Assembly (NCBI GenBank): GCA_937890745.1
Contig: CALADH010000077.1
Span: 1-16,600 of the forward strand
From: Scybalocola_A sp900557175
Lineage (GTDB): Bacteria; Bacillota; Clostridia; Lachnospirales; Lachnospiraceae
Reading direction: 5' to 3'
Length of the DNA stretch: 16,600 nt
Position 1 is the stretch's first letter; each line of letters opens with the position of its first letter. The notes under the pieces were generated by a model. That model was not told where the DNA came from and searched no databases. It was given only the letters and a program-made list of their open reading frames with translations. The position numbers were made by a program, and so were the translations under genes. Below are positions 8,155 through 16,502 of the stretch, in pieces.

Positions 8155-8901
8155 CTATTGATATTCAGACAAACAAGCACTGCATATTTGCTGACAGGCT
8201 GCCCGAAGACCGCCCGCTGTCTTTTTTTTCACCTGTGTATCCTCAATAAAAACCGGCGGCAGTATTTCTATTTTCAGGCAGGGCTTCTTCTTTATAAGCC
8301 CCCGAAAGCCCGACGGCCTCTTTTGGGAAATTACAAGCGGAAGTACCGGAACACCGGCTTTTGCGGCCAGCCTGAAAGCTCCGTTTTTAAAGCCGCGTAT
8401 CTCTTTTGCATACGGAATAAGCACACCCTCCGGGTAAATATGGACAAGCGCCCCGTCTTTAAGTGCCGTTTCCATCTCTGAAAACATCTCTATGGCAAGC
8501 GCTGTCTTCTGGGACATCGGTACTGCGCCGAGTATTTTCAGAAGGTGTCCGGCAAACGGAATCCTGAAATTTGATTCCAGTGAAACAAAATAACGCCGTC
8601 TTCCCCAAAGCGCCGTATTCACCATCGTGCAATCCATCGGATGAATATGATTACATATCGTCACCGCGCCTGTGTTTCTGACCGCCTTCAGATTTTTACG
8701 TCCCTTAACAGTTGTTCCAAACCATATGTAATTAAATACAGTCAGCACTGCCGTCGCCATATTTAAAAGAACTGAGCGAAAGAACCGTTCATAATATCTG
8801 TCTCTTAAATAATTATAGCCCGGCCCGACTTCAAAACGGACAGGCTCCCACATATGGAAAACCTGTTCTTCTTCTTTGAGCCTTGCCTCCTGCTTATCCA
8901 T
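8155..8901 (-). CDS. 1-acyl-glycerol-3-phosphate acyltransferase (PlsC family)
   Basis: This 248-residue protein belongs to the lysophosphatidic acid acyltransferase family, which adds the second acyl chain in phosphatidic acid synthesis at the membrane. The catalytic HX4D motif is visible as NHIHPMD (about residues 85-91). The substrate-binding PEG block (YPEGVLIPY) lies near 155-165. A hydrophobic patch near 45-60 probably anchors it in the membrane. I start it at the ATG at 8899-8901, which has GGAGG seven bases upstream inside the end of the glycosyltransferase gene, so the two genes overlap by 8 bases and are probably translationally coupled. An ATG two codons earlier is too close to that site. 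It could be the housekeeping PlsC or a paralogue dedicated to the neighbouring glycolipid genes. Confidence 0.88.
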   Translation of the reverse strand: MDKQEARLKEEEQVFHMWEPVRFEVGPGYNYLRDRYYERFFRSVLLNMATAVLTVFNYIWFGTTVKGRKNLKAVRNTGAVTICNHIHPMDCTMVNTALWGRRRYFVSLESNFRIPFAGHLLKILGAVPMSQKTALAIEMFSEMETALKDGALVHIYPEGVLIPYAKEIRGFKNGAFRLAAKAGVPVLPLVISQKRPSGFRGLIKKKPCLKIEILPPVFIEDTQVKKKTAGGLRAACQQICSACLSEYQ

Positions 8902-10045
8902 TGCCATGCCTCCGTTCGCGAAGCGCTGTCTCAAACATAGTCTCTGCCGCTGACACGCACGCCTCTAAAGCATACTTTTTCGCCTGATTGCTGTAGGCAT
9001 ACTCCATTTTGCGCCGCTCATCCTCATGCTCAATCCAATAATCAATTTTCTCTGCCAGACTGCGGCTGTCGCCGGCCTTAAAAAGACTTCGCTCATCCAG
9101 TGCAAACTGCGGTGTCGCCGACTTTTTACTATTTGCAATAACCGGCACAAGGCCGCCTGCAAAAGCTTCCATACAAGACATCGCTTCAATTTCCATATCT
9201 GCCGCATGAACATATAAATCACTCATGGCAATTAAATCCATCAGATCCTGCTTTTTATAAAAATCAATAATAGCCGGATTTGAAAGCTTTCTTCCCATAC
9301 GCCGGATAATGCGGCTTCTCGGTCCGCGGCCCGCAAGGACAAGCTGGATTTGATCCGCATATTTTGACTGTTTCACCGCCTTAATCAGTACATCCTGCCG
9401 TTTTTCAATTGACAGCCGGCCAACCATAAGAATCACAAACTTTCCTTCAAGCCGCTTATCCTTTGGCAGCTTGCGGTACTGAAATTCCGGATCAATGCCA
9501 TTGGAAATGACATGAAGCTTATTTTTATATCCGTGTTTTTTAAGCTCTCCTGCAATAAAACGGCTCGGACAATGGATATGGGTGCAATATTTGTAAATAT
9601 AAAAATGAAACCAGTGATATACAAAGGCATTCAGCGGCGCGACATGCCCCAGATGCAGTGATGACGTAATATTTTCCGGCTGCACATGAAATGCTCCCGT
9701 AAAGGCTGTGCCAAGCTTTCTTGCCCAGTAAATCGTCCGGTGGGACATCCCAAAAGGCGACAGAATATGCACAAGCTCCGCCCATGAAACTGCCTCGCAA
9801 ATAATCTTATCATCGACCTTGCCAAACTGCATGCCCTGTGCCGTAATCAGTTTGTCAAAAACAGGAATGGGCTGCCGCTTGAGAATATAGGCCTCGGACT
9901 TATCCTTCACCTGCTCCGGTTTTGCACATGTAAGCACGCGCACCGTATGTCCGTGCTCCTCAAGTATCTTTTTAAAACGCCGCGCTGAAATTGTCATTCC
10001 GTTATTGGCCGAGTAATACTGGTCTGTTACTAAAAGTATCTTCAT
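8894..10045 (-). CDS. Glycosyltransferase, GT4-like, likely glycolipid-forming
   Basis: This 383-residue GT-B-fold retaining glycosyltransferase begins with a typical N-terminal beta-strand and glycine-containing loop (MKILLVTDQYY.ANNGM). The C-terminal nucleotide-sugar domain carries GRLSIEKRQ (about 209-217, with the Arg/Lys that bind donor phosphates) and the EX7E motif (Glu285 to Glu293). The family includes 1,2-diacylglycerol 3-glucosyltransferases and mannosyltransferases such as PimB. The adjacent acyltransferase and LtaS-like genes make a membrane glycolipid acceptor the best inference, but sugar and acceptor are not proven. The ATG is preceded by AGAGGA. It lies 31 bases after cbiK with no terminator, so it is probably co-transcribed with it. 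Confidence 0.88.
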   Translation of the reverse strand: MKILLVTDQYYSANNGMTISARRFKKILEEHGHTVRVLTCAKPEQVKDKSEAYILKRQPIPVFDKLITAQGMQFGKVDDKIICEAVSWAELVHILSPFGMSHRTIYWARKLGTAFTGAFHVQPENITSSLHLGHVAPLNAFVYHWFHFYIYKYCTHIHCPSRFIAGELKKHGYKNKLHVISNGIDPEFQYRKLPKDKRLEGKFVILMVGRLSIEKRQDVLIKAVKQSKYADQIQLVLAGRGPRSRIIRRMGRKLSNPAIIDFYKKQDLMDLIAMSDLYVHAADMEIEAMSCMEAFAGGLVPVIANSKKSATPQFALDERSLFKAGDSRSLAEKIDYWIEHEDERRKMEYAYSNQAKKYALEACVSAAETMFETALRERRHGNG

Positions 10046-10076
10046 AGCTTCCTCTTTACTTTCCCTAAAACCTTAT

Positions 10077-10862
10077 CTACAGCAAATTTTTTGCGGCCTT
10101 TTCACGATAAATTTCCACAAAATCCGGGCTTTCGCCGAGTCCCTTTAAAATAATCTCCGGTTCAAAGCCCGCGCGCAAAAGCTGCATCTTCCATGAATCC
10201 TCATCATCTCCGGCCATATCATTTTTCGCATGGTCACCGGCCACAAGCATAAACGGCATTACATAAACCTTTTTAATATGCTTTTCCTTCATCGTCTTCA
10301 TCACCGTCTCAAGAAGCGGCGGCGCCTCCACATTGGCAATGCATACTGCCTGCGCCGGCAGCTCATCAAGATAATGCTGAAGTGCAAAATAAGCTGCGTT
10401 GCTAAAATGCTCCGAGCCATGTCCCATCAAAAGTACCATCTCATCTTCGCCGGTCTTTGGCATATATGTCTGAAGTGCATCGGCTACCCGCGCATAATCT
10501 TCATTTTCAAAAAGCACCGGCTGTCCAAGACGAAGACGGACATCGCCGTGTTCGCGCGCAAAATCCTCCGTCTGCGCCTTTAAAGCATGATACTCTGCGC
10601 CTGCCAAAATATGTGTCGGCTGCACAATAATGTCTCTATATCCGGCCTCATACAGTTTTTTTAACGCTTCCGGCGGTCTGTCAATAAAAATATGTTCCTT
10701 TTCGGAAAGCTTTTTTGTAATCATTCCCGATGTAAAAGCCCTGTAAAAATCCCATCCGCAAAGTGCACCGGCAATCGCCTTTTCTACAGGTACAATACAG
10801 CTTTCAATGACTTCTTTATAGCTCGTACCAAAGCTCACTGCAAGTACGGCTTTCTTCTCCAT
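10077..10862 (-). CDS. cbiK: Sirohydrochlorin cobaltochelatase, anaerobic CbiK type
   Basis: CbiK inserts Co2+ into sirohydrochlorin in the oxygen-independent cobalamin pathway. The 261-residue length fits the class. The two metal-binding/catalytic histidines are in their expected blocks: His148 in MGHGSEH and His211 in VAGDHAKND, close to positions 145 and 207 of the Salmonella enzyme. The N-terminal VSFGTSY motif is also typical. No signal peptide is present, so it is cytoplasmic, unlike periplasmic CbiK variants. The ATG has GAGGAGG seven bases upstream. It heads the envelope-lipid operon rather than a cobalamin operon; the nearest B12 user is metH, two transcription units upstream. A role in sirohaem (Fe) or nickel chelation is possible for relatives but less likely. 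Confidence 0.92.
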   Translation of the reverse strand: MEKKAVLAVSFGTSYKEVIESCIVPVEKAIAGALCGWDFYRAFTSGMITKKLSEKEHIFIDRPPEALKKLYEAGYRDIIVQPTHILAGAEYHALKAQTEDFAREHGDVRLRLGQPVLFENEDYARVADALQTYMPKTGEDEMVLLMGHGSEHFSNAAYFALQHYLDELPAQAVCIANVEAPPLLETVMKTMKEKHIKKVYVMPFMLVAGDHAKNDMAGDDEDSWKMQLLRAGFEPEIILKGLGESPDFVEIYREKAAKNLL

Positions 10863-10895
10863 ATTTTCGCCTCCTCAAATTTAGTTGTAATTTTT

Positions 10896-10925
10896 ATTAT
10901 ACCACACCTTCCAAACGGTATACAA
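10896..10925 (-). promoter_or_regulatory. cbiK promoter, extended -10 type
   Basis: The -10 is a perfect TATAAT (10896-10901) preceded by TGG, an extended -10 element. A weak -35 TTGTAT (10920-10925) lies 18 bases upstream. The predicted start gives a leader of about 27 bases, too short for a cobalamin riboswitch. No terminator hairpin is visible between fabH and this promoter, so fabH transcripts may also continue into the operon. Confidence 0.65.
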
Positions 10926-10933
10926 TGCTTTTT

Positions 10934-11920
10934 CTACAGCTTTATAAGTGCTGCCCCCCATGTAAGACCGCCGCCAAAGCCGGCAATCACAAGCTTCATG
11001 CCGGTCTTTAAAAGCCCCCGCTCACTCATTTCCGAAAGCGCCATCGGAATACTTGCGGCTGATGTATTGCCGCATCGGTCTAAGTTTACATAAAACTTTT
11101 TTTCGTTGACGCCAAGACGCTTTGCCACCGACGATAAAATTCTGAAATTTGCCTGATGAAGTACATAATAGTCAATATCATCCGCCGCATATCCTGTTTT
11201 CTGAAGCACCTCTAAAATACTTTTAGGCACCTTTGTGAGCGCAAACTTGAATATTTCAGGTCCCGCCATATATAAATGCCGGCTTTTTTCAAAATCTTCG
11301 GCGGACTGTACATTTTTTAAAAACGGGTGATTCGGTATTCTTTCCGTAAAATTTAACACCATCCCTTTTGTACCGTCAGATCCGGTCGTAATGCCCAAAA
11401 TACCCTCCTCGTCGGAGGATGTGACAATCGCCGCCCCTGCGCCGTCGCCAAAAAGCACACATGTCTTTCTGTCTGTCCAGTCAAGAAGCTTTGAAAGCAC
11501 TTCACCGCCGACAACAAGAGCCGTTTTTGCCGCGCCGCCGCGAATATACAGCTGCGCCGTATTCAATGCATAAATAAAGCCCGTACATGCCGCACTAATG
11601 TCAAAACATGTCGCATTCACCGCATGAAGCCGTGCCTGAAGCATACTGGAGGCATTAGGAAGCGGCATATCTGCCGTCAATGTTGCCACAATAATTAAAT
11701 CCAAATCCTCTGCTGCAACACCTGCGTTGTCCATGGCACGCCGAGCCGCTGCCTCACACAAGTCTGTCAGCGTCTCATCGACCGCCAGCCGCCGCTCCCG
11801 GATGCCTGTGCGCGTCGTAATCCACCCATCACTTGTATCTATCACTTTTTCCAAATCAGCATTTGTTACGGCAAGCGCCGGAAGTCCCGCGCCAAAGCCT
11901 GTTATTTTCACACCTGACAT
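10934..11920 (-). CDS. fabH: Beta-ketoacyl-ACP synthase III
   Basis: FabH starts fatty-acid synthesis by condensing an acyl-CoA primer with malonyl-ACP. The 328-residue protein has the complete Cys-His-Asn triad: Cys112 in SAACTGF, His255 in VLHQAN, and Asn285 in CGNTSAAS. The C-terminal GFGGGLTWGAAL block is also typical. In many Firmicutes fabH leads a run of fab genes, but here it stands alone between metH and cbiK, so the rest of the pathway must be elsewhere. The ATG has TGAGGT seven bases upstream. A consensus promoter with a FabT-like operator precedes it, implying control by fatty-acid status. It may be a second, regulated FabH copy. Confidence 0.95.
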   Translation of the reverse strand: MSGVKITGFGAGLPALAVTNADLEKVIDTSDGWITTRTGIRERRLAVDETLTDLCEAAARRAMDNAGVAAEDLDLIIVATLTADMPLPNASSMLQARLHAVNATCFDISAACTGFIYALNTAQLYIRGGAAKTALVVGGEVLSKLLDWTDRKTCVLFGDGAGAAIVTSSDEEGILGITTGSDGTKGMVLNFTERIPNHPFLKNVQSAEDFEKSRHLYMAGPEIFKFALTKVPKSILEVLQKTGYAADDIDYYVLHQANFRILSSVAKRLGVNEKKFYVNLDRCGNTSAASIPMALSEMSERGLLKTGMKLVIAGFGGGLTWGAALIKL

Positions 11921-11978
11921 ATAACTTACCTCACTATTTTTTATGCGGACACATACCGCTTAAATCATCTTTAAAATT

Positions 11979-11995
11979 ACTTTGATATTCAAAGT
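11979..11995. promoter_or_regulatory. FabT/FabR-like operator over the fabH start site
   Basis: This is a perfect 17-bp palindrome with arms ACTTTGA and TCAAAGT around a 3-base centre. The core TTTGA-N3-TCAAA is the form recognised by MarR-family fatty-acid repressors of the FabT/FabR type in Firmicutes. It overlaps three bases of the -10 box and the predicted transcription start near 11986, so binding would block transcription. The regulator gene is not in the window. Confidence 0.7.
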
Positions 11996-12021
11996 ATATG
12001 TCAGGTGCCGTGGGATGTCAA
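11993..12021 (-). promoter_or_regulatory. fabH sigma-A promoter
   Basis: A perfect -35 TTGACA (12016-12021) and -10 TATACT (11993-11998) are separated by the optimal 17 bases. The predicted leader is about 65 bases. The -35 and its 12 flanking bases are identical to those of the methionine operon promoter. Confidence 0.85.
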
Positions 12022-12029
12022 GAAAATTT

Positions 12030-12047
12030 GGCGGCTGAGACGCCGCC
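12030..12047 (-). terminator. Intrinsic terminator of the methionine operon
   Basis: A perfect 6-bp GC stem (GGCGGC 12042-12047 with GCCGCC 12030-12035 on the minus strand) encloses a 6-base loop, 26 bases after the metH stop. It is followed by AAATTTTCTT. The tail runs directly into the fabH -35 box. Confidence 0.75.
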
Positions 12048-12073
12048 TAAATACAGTCTGAGCTATAAAAACA

Positions 12074-14599
12074 TCACTCTTTTACGAGCCGCTTTACAAG
12101 CTCGACAGCGCCGACAGCATCCTCCGAATAGCCGTCCGCACCGATCTGAGCTGCAAAATCCGGTGTTACAGCCGCACCGCCTAAAATAATTTTTGCTCTC
12201 AGCCCTTTAGCCCTCGCTGCCAAAATCACATGGCGCATTTCCTGCATCGTCGTTGTCATGAGCGCCGACAGCCCGATCACATCGGCATTTATCTTTTCCG
12301 CCTCATCTATAATTTTTTCAGTTTCCACATCTTTGCCGAGATCCGTCACTTCAAAACCATAGTTTTTCATCATCATTGCCACAAGGTTTTTACCGATATC
12401 ATGAATATCGCCCTTAACTGTCGCAAGCACAACCTTCGGTCCCGCCGTCCGACCTTCATTTTCTTTGAAAAGCAGCGGCTCTAATAAATCAATGCCGGCA
12501 CGCATTGTATCCGCGCTCATCATCAGCTGCGGCAAAAAGTATTTCTGACAGCTGAAATAATCGCCGACAAGGTTGATTGCAGGAATAAGGCAGTCATTTA
12601 AAATATCTGACGCCCGATAACCGCCTGAAAGCGCCTCGTTAATGTGATTTGCGATTTTTTTCTTATATCCTGAAAGCACATCATCTTTAATAACCGAAAA
12701 TATTTCCGGCAGCGGCTCTGCCAAAGATATGCTGCTCTTTGCCGCGCTCTCACTGCCTTCGGACATACTATGCCCTGCTGCGGCTGCGCTGTCTGCTGTC
12801 GTCTGCTTAGCGCTGCCTGAAGTTTTTTGAGGCAGAGCCCCTGTTTCCTTCTCATTCAGACGGCTGCTGCACTCAATATAATTCATTTGGGCATCGTCCT
12901 TGCCCATAAGAAGATCCGCCGTAAATCCACTGCGCATTAAAAGAGATTGGGACGGATTGGCAATTGCCATCGTAAGTCCCCGGCTTATGGCAAGGGCAAG
13001 GAAAATACTGTTGACATAGATTCTGTCCGGCAGTCCGAATGAAATATTTGAAAGGCCGCATATTGTTGCCATATCCTCTTTCATGCAATATTCAATTGTT
13101 TCAAGTGTCTGAAGCGCCGCTGTTTTATCAGCGCCTATCGTTGCCACAAGTCCGTCTACGATAATATCCTGCTTGTCCATGCCAAGCGCCTTTGCACGTT
13201 CAAGAATATAAGCAATATTTTTCTTTCTCTCATCCACATTTTTTGGCAGTCCTCCGTCCGCCAAAGGCAGTAATATAAACATAGCGCCGTATTTTTTGAC
13301 AATCGGCAGAAGCTTCTCTAATTTTTCAGCTTCACACGAAACAGAATTGACAAGGGCACGGCCATGATAACGTCTGAGCGCCGCCTCGATGACTGAAACA
13401 TTGCTTGAATCAATACACAACGGCACATCTACAGCTGCCGATATCTCATCCAAAACATCCAGCATAACAGCCTTTTCATCAATACCGCCCATACCGACAT
13501 TAATATCCAAAATATGGGCTCCCTGTGCACATTGTGCTTCAGCCATTGCAACAGCCGGCTCATAATCTCCTGACTTTAATGCCGCCTGGAGAGCAGCTTT
13601 CCCTGTCGGGTTAATGCGCTCGCCGACAATCATAAATTGTTTTCCTATTTCAATATCAAGTACCGAGCGCTCGCCTGCCAAAAGACGGCGTCCGTTATGG
13701 CGCAGTCTGTCTGTATTCGTAAACACTGTGTTCATCGCAGCCGTTTCCTGTTTCAGCAGCTTTATATAGGAAGCATCTGTACCGCAGCAGCCGCCAAGAA
13801 TAGATGCACCGGCAGCCACAAGCTTTTTCATTTCACGGACAAATTCCGCCGCCGGCATATCATAAACGGTCTGACCTTCCAAAAGCTTTGGCATTCCGGC
13901 ATTCGGCTTTACAATCAACGGAATCCCGGCATATCTATCCAGCCGTTTTACAATTTCACCAAGCCTATCCGGCCCTGCGGAACAATTAATGCCGAATGCA
14001 TCTGCACCAAGCGCCTCCAAAGATACAAGCGCCGCCGCCGGATCTGTCCCATAAAGTGTCCTTCCGTTTTCATCTAATGAGATTGTCACAAAAACCGGAA
14101 GCTTCGTTTCTTCTTTGACCGCTAAAAGTGCCGCGCGCGTTTCGCCAAGATTCATCATCGTTTCAATAACAAAAAGGTCAACGCCCTCATCAGCAATAAT
14201 GCGTACCTGTTCCTTATAACAATCAACCAGAGTTTCAAAAGGCAGTGTACCTACCGGTTCAATTGCCTGTCCCGTCATTGTCAGATTTCCGGCAACAAAG
14301 CATTTGTCACCAACCGCCGCTTTTGTAAGACGTACAAGCGTCCGGTTAATTTCCTCAATCCTGCCGCCAAGACCGTACTCATCTAATTTTATCCGATTTC
14401 CCGAAAATGTCGGCGCATATACAATATCACTGCCAGCTGCGGCATAGCCCCTCTGAAGCTCTGTCAGCACTTGGGCATTTTCAATCATCCATGCCTCCGG
14501 ACAAACGCCTGCCGGCATCCCTGCCTTTTGTAAATTTGTTCCTGTCGCCCCGTCAAGATAAATCGGTCCGCTCTGTAATAAATCTTTTATATTAAGCAT
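12074..14599 (-). CDS. metH: Cobalamin-dependent methionine synthase, short form without activation domain
   Basis: This 841-residue enzyme transfers the methyl group of 5-methyltetrahydrofolate through cobalamin to homocysteine. Its modules in order are: homocysteine/zinc domain 1-285 with zinc ligands Cys206, Cys271 and Cys272; pterin-binding domain about 320-580 (opening MIVGERINPTGK); four-helix cap about 631-700; and B12-binding domain about 707-841 with DIHDIG, whose His733 is the lower cobalt ligand. The AdoMet-binding reactivation domain of E. coli MetH is absent, as in many Clostridia, where a separate protein does this job; none is in the window. A Ser/Ala/Thr-rich linker of about 49 residues (582-630) between the folate and cap domains is unusual. 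The ATG is 9 bases after AAGGA and overlaps the upstream gene by 13 bases, so translational coupling is likely. Confidence 0.95.
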   Translation of the reverse strand: MLNIKDLLQSGPIYLDGATGTNLQKAGMPAGVCPEAWMIENAQVLTELQRGYAAAGSDIVYAPTFSGNRIKLDEYGLGGRIEEINRTLVRLTKAAVGDKCFVAGNLTMTGQAIEPVGTLPFETLVDCYKEQVRIIADEGVDLFVIETMMNLGETRAALLAVKEETKLPVFVTISLDENGRTLYGTDPAAALVSLEALGADAFGINCSAGPDRLGEIVKRLDRYAGIPLIVKPNAGMPKLLEGQTVYDMPAAEFVREMKKLVAAGASILGGCCGTDASYIKLLKQETAAMNTVFTNTDRLRHNGRRLLAGERSVLDIEIGKQFMIVGERINPTGKAALQAALKSGDYEPAVAMAEAQCAQGAHILDINVGMGGIDEKAVMLDVLDEISAAVDVPLCIDSSNVSVIEAALRRYHGRALVNSVSCEAEKLEKLLPIVKKYGAMFILLPLADGGLPKNVDERKKNIAYILERAKALGMDKQDIIVDGLVATIGADKTAALQTLETIEYCMKEDMATICGLSNISFGLPDRIYVNSIFLALAISRGLTMAIANPSQSLLMRSGFTADLLMGKDDAQMNYIECSSRLNEKETGALPQKTSGSAKQTTADSAAAAGHSMSEGSESAAKSSISLAEPLPEIFSVIKDDVLSGYKKKIANHINEALSGGYRASDILNDCLIPAINLVGDYFSCQKYFLPQLMMSADTMRAGIDLLEPLLFKENEGRTAGPKVVLATVKGDIHDIGKNLVAMMMKNYGFEVTDLGKDVETEKIIDEAEKINADVIGLSALMTTTMQEMRHVILAARAKGLRAKIILGGAAVTPDFAAQIGADGYSEDAVGAVELVKRLVKE

Positions 14600-16464
14600 T
14601 TTTTCGTCATCCTTTTCATAATTTCCGCAATCATCGACGCCCGGTTAAAAGGCACCATAAAATAGTAGCCGTCTGCAACCTCCGAAAGCTTTTCGGCAAT
14701 CTCTGCTGCAATCTCAATACCGACCTGTTCTGAATCTGCCCGGCTCATGTCCTTATCATACCTTGCCACAATTTCATCAGGAATGTGGACGCCTGTCACC
14801 TCATTTTTCATAAACACTGCATTCCTGTAGCTTACAAGAGGCAAAATGCCACACAAAATCTTCGTATCTATTTTCGATTTAATATATTTTAACCGATCAA
14901 TATCATCGTCGGAATAAACCGGCTGTGTCAGAAAATACATCGCACCGGCCTCACATTTTTTACGCATCCGCTCAATTTCAACATCAATATTTCGCCGTCC
15001 GTAATTTAGAGCGCCGCCGCAGGCAATCGGTTCATCCTGAAAATATTCTTCGTTCATCTGACGGATATAGTTTATAAGACGCACTGAGTTAAAATCATAG
15101 ACCGGCGTAATCATATCCCGATTTCCCGACGGTACCGGATCACCGGTCACGACAAGAATATTTCTGATGCCGCTCATATGGGCGCCCAAAATTGCCGCCC
15201 CCATACCGATTACGTTTTTATCACGGCAGCTTACGTGAGGCATCACATCCATGCCTGTCTCCGCAGCCACTTTCACTGCCGACATCATTGAATCCGCCCG
15301 CATTTTTCCCATCGGCGAATCCGAAAATGTAATCATCTCCACCCCGGCTGTCTTAAGTACAGCCGCCGCTTCCAAAAGCTTTTTGTCATTGGCATCGTGA
15401 GGCGGATCAAGCTCAGCTATAACAACCTTTTTCCCCGAATAAAGCTGTTTCAGAAATCCATGATTATCAAAATTTACACTTGTATCCGCTGAAGGCTCCA
15501 CATGAACATTCATCCGCCTTGCCGCCGCCCTGCCGCAAATAAGCTTTGACAGCGCTTCAATATAAGCCGGACTTGTACCGCAGCAGCCGCCGATAAAATT
15601 CACACCGAGGTCTGCTATTTTTTCCATCGTTTCGCAAAAATAGTTTACATTTTCCCGGTAAATACTTCTGTCCGCCGACTTATCCGCGTACCCTGAATTT
15701 GGAGCAGCGAACACAATTAAATCGCCAAAATTCTGCCTTCTGAGCACCTGCCTTAAATGCGCCGGTCCGACGCCGCAATTAAAGCCGGCGCCGTCAATCT
15801 CCGGCACTTTCTTCACCATGTCAAGAATACTTGCCGCACTGATCCCCGACTTTGTGTAACCGAATTTATTAACGCTGAAGCTGACCATAATAAATGTATC
15901 GCTCACTGACTTAATCCACCGGATGACCGGCAAAATACCCTTTAAATCAGAAAACGTTTCAAACCATATGATTTTTGCCCCTGCGTCAAGATGCGCGCGT
16001 GCCATTGTCTTATATTCCTCAACGATGTCTTCTTCGTCTTTATCACCGTGCCACGGCAGCGGCCCGATATCGCCGGCGATATACACTGTCGTTTTTTCGT
16101 CCGTCCCTGATTGCTGTCCATACGCTGTACCTTCAAAGACCTTGCTGCCCTCTTTTTGTACTGCGCTCTCTGCAATTTTATAAGAAGCATAAACATTGTC
16201 ATAGACCTTTTCAAGACTTTTAGCACAGTCACGGTCAAAATCTCTCCCCACAAGTGTTTCTCTGTTGGATGCAAAGCTGTTTGTCCTTAAAAGATTTGCC
16301 CCTGCGCGCAAATACTCCCGGTGAATTGCCTCAATCCGCTCAGGGTGTGTCATATTGTCGCACTCCGGCGCCTGCCTGCTCATCGTATACTTTTGACTGT
16401 AATATGTCCCCATCGCCCCATCAGTCACAAGACACCTTCTCCTAAACAACGCTTTTATATCCAT
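14587..16464 (-). CDS. Bifunctional homocysteine S-methyltransferase/methylenetetrahydrofolate reductase
   Basis: This YitJ-type fusion of about 625 residues pairs an N-terminal homocysteine methyltransferase domain (about 1-310; zinc ligands Cys230 in FNCGVG and Cys294-Cys295 in GGCCGTS) with a C-terminal MTHFR domain (about 345-620; Glu351 in AELDPP, plus the NILVVTGDP and FLTQPVY blocks). The reductase makes the 5-methyltetrahydrofolate used by the next gene, metH. The first domain may methylate homocysteine from another donor such as S-methylmethionine. I choose the ATG at 16462-16464 because AAAGGATGAG lies just upstream. The frame is open to an ATG at 16488, but that would sit about 8 bases from the predicted transcription start and has no ribosome site. 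Confidence 0.93.
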   Translation of the reverse strand: MDIKALFRRRCLVTDGAMGTYYSQKYTMSRQAPECDNMTHPERIEAIHREYLRAGANLLRTNSFASNRETLVGRDFDRDCAKSLEKVYDNVYASYKIAESAVQKEGSKVFEGTAYGQQSGTDEKTTVYIAGDIGPLPWHGDKDEEDIVEEYKTMARAHLDAGAKIIWFETFSDLKGILPVIRWIKSVSDTFIMVSFSVNKFGYTKSGISAASILDMVKKVPEIDGAGFNCGVGPAHLRQVLRRQNFGDLIVFAAPNSGYADKSADRSIYRENVNYFCETMEKIADLGVNFIGGCCGTSPAYIEALSKLICGRAAARRMNVHVEPSADTSVNFDNHGFLKQLYSGKKVVIAELDPPHDANDKKLLEAAAVLKTAGVEMITFSDSPMGKMRADSMMSAVKVAAETGMDVMPHVSCRDKNVIGMGAAILGAHMSGIRNILVVTGDPVPSGNRDMITPVYDFNSVRLINYIRQMNEEYFQDEPIACGGALNYGRRNIDVEIERMRKKCEAGAMYFLTQPVYSDDDIDRLKYIKSKIDTKILCGILPLVSYRNAVFMKNEVTGVHIPDEIVARYDKDMSRADSEQVGIEIAAEIAEKLSEVADGYYFMVPFNRASMIAEIMKRMTKKCLI

Positions 16465-16502
16465 AAATCTCATCCTTTGCTGTCTCATTTAGTTTTGTGA
16501 AA

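Noticed and set aside
13637..14077. A 146-residue plus-strand open frame inside metH, and similar long antisense frames elsewhere (for example 8041-8481)
   Set aside because: They lie opposite well-supported conserved genes, have no recognisable domains or ribosome sites, and are shadows of the minus-strand coding sequence.
16489..16502. SAM, cobalamin or T-box riboswitch ahead of the methionine operon
   Set aside because: The -10 box is at 16503-16508, so the leader is only about 32 bases, far too short for any of these RNAs.
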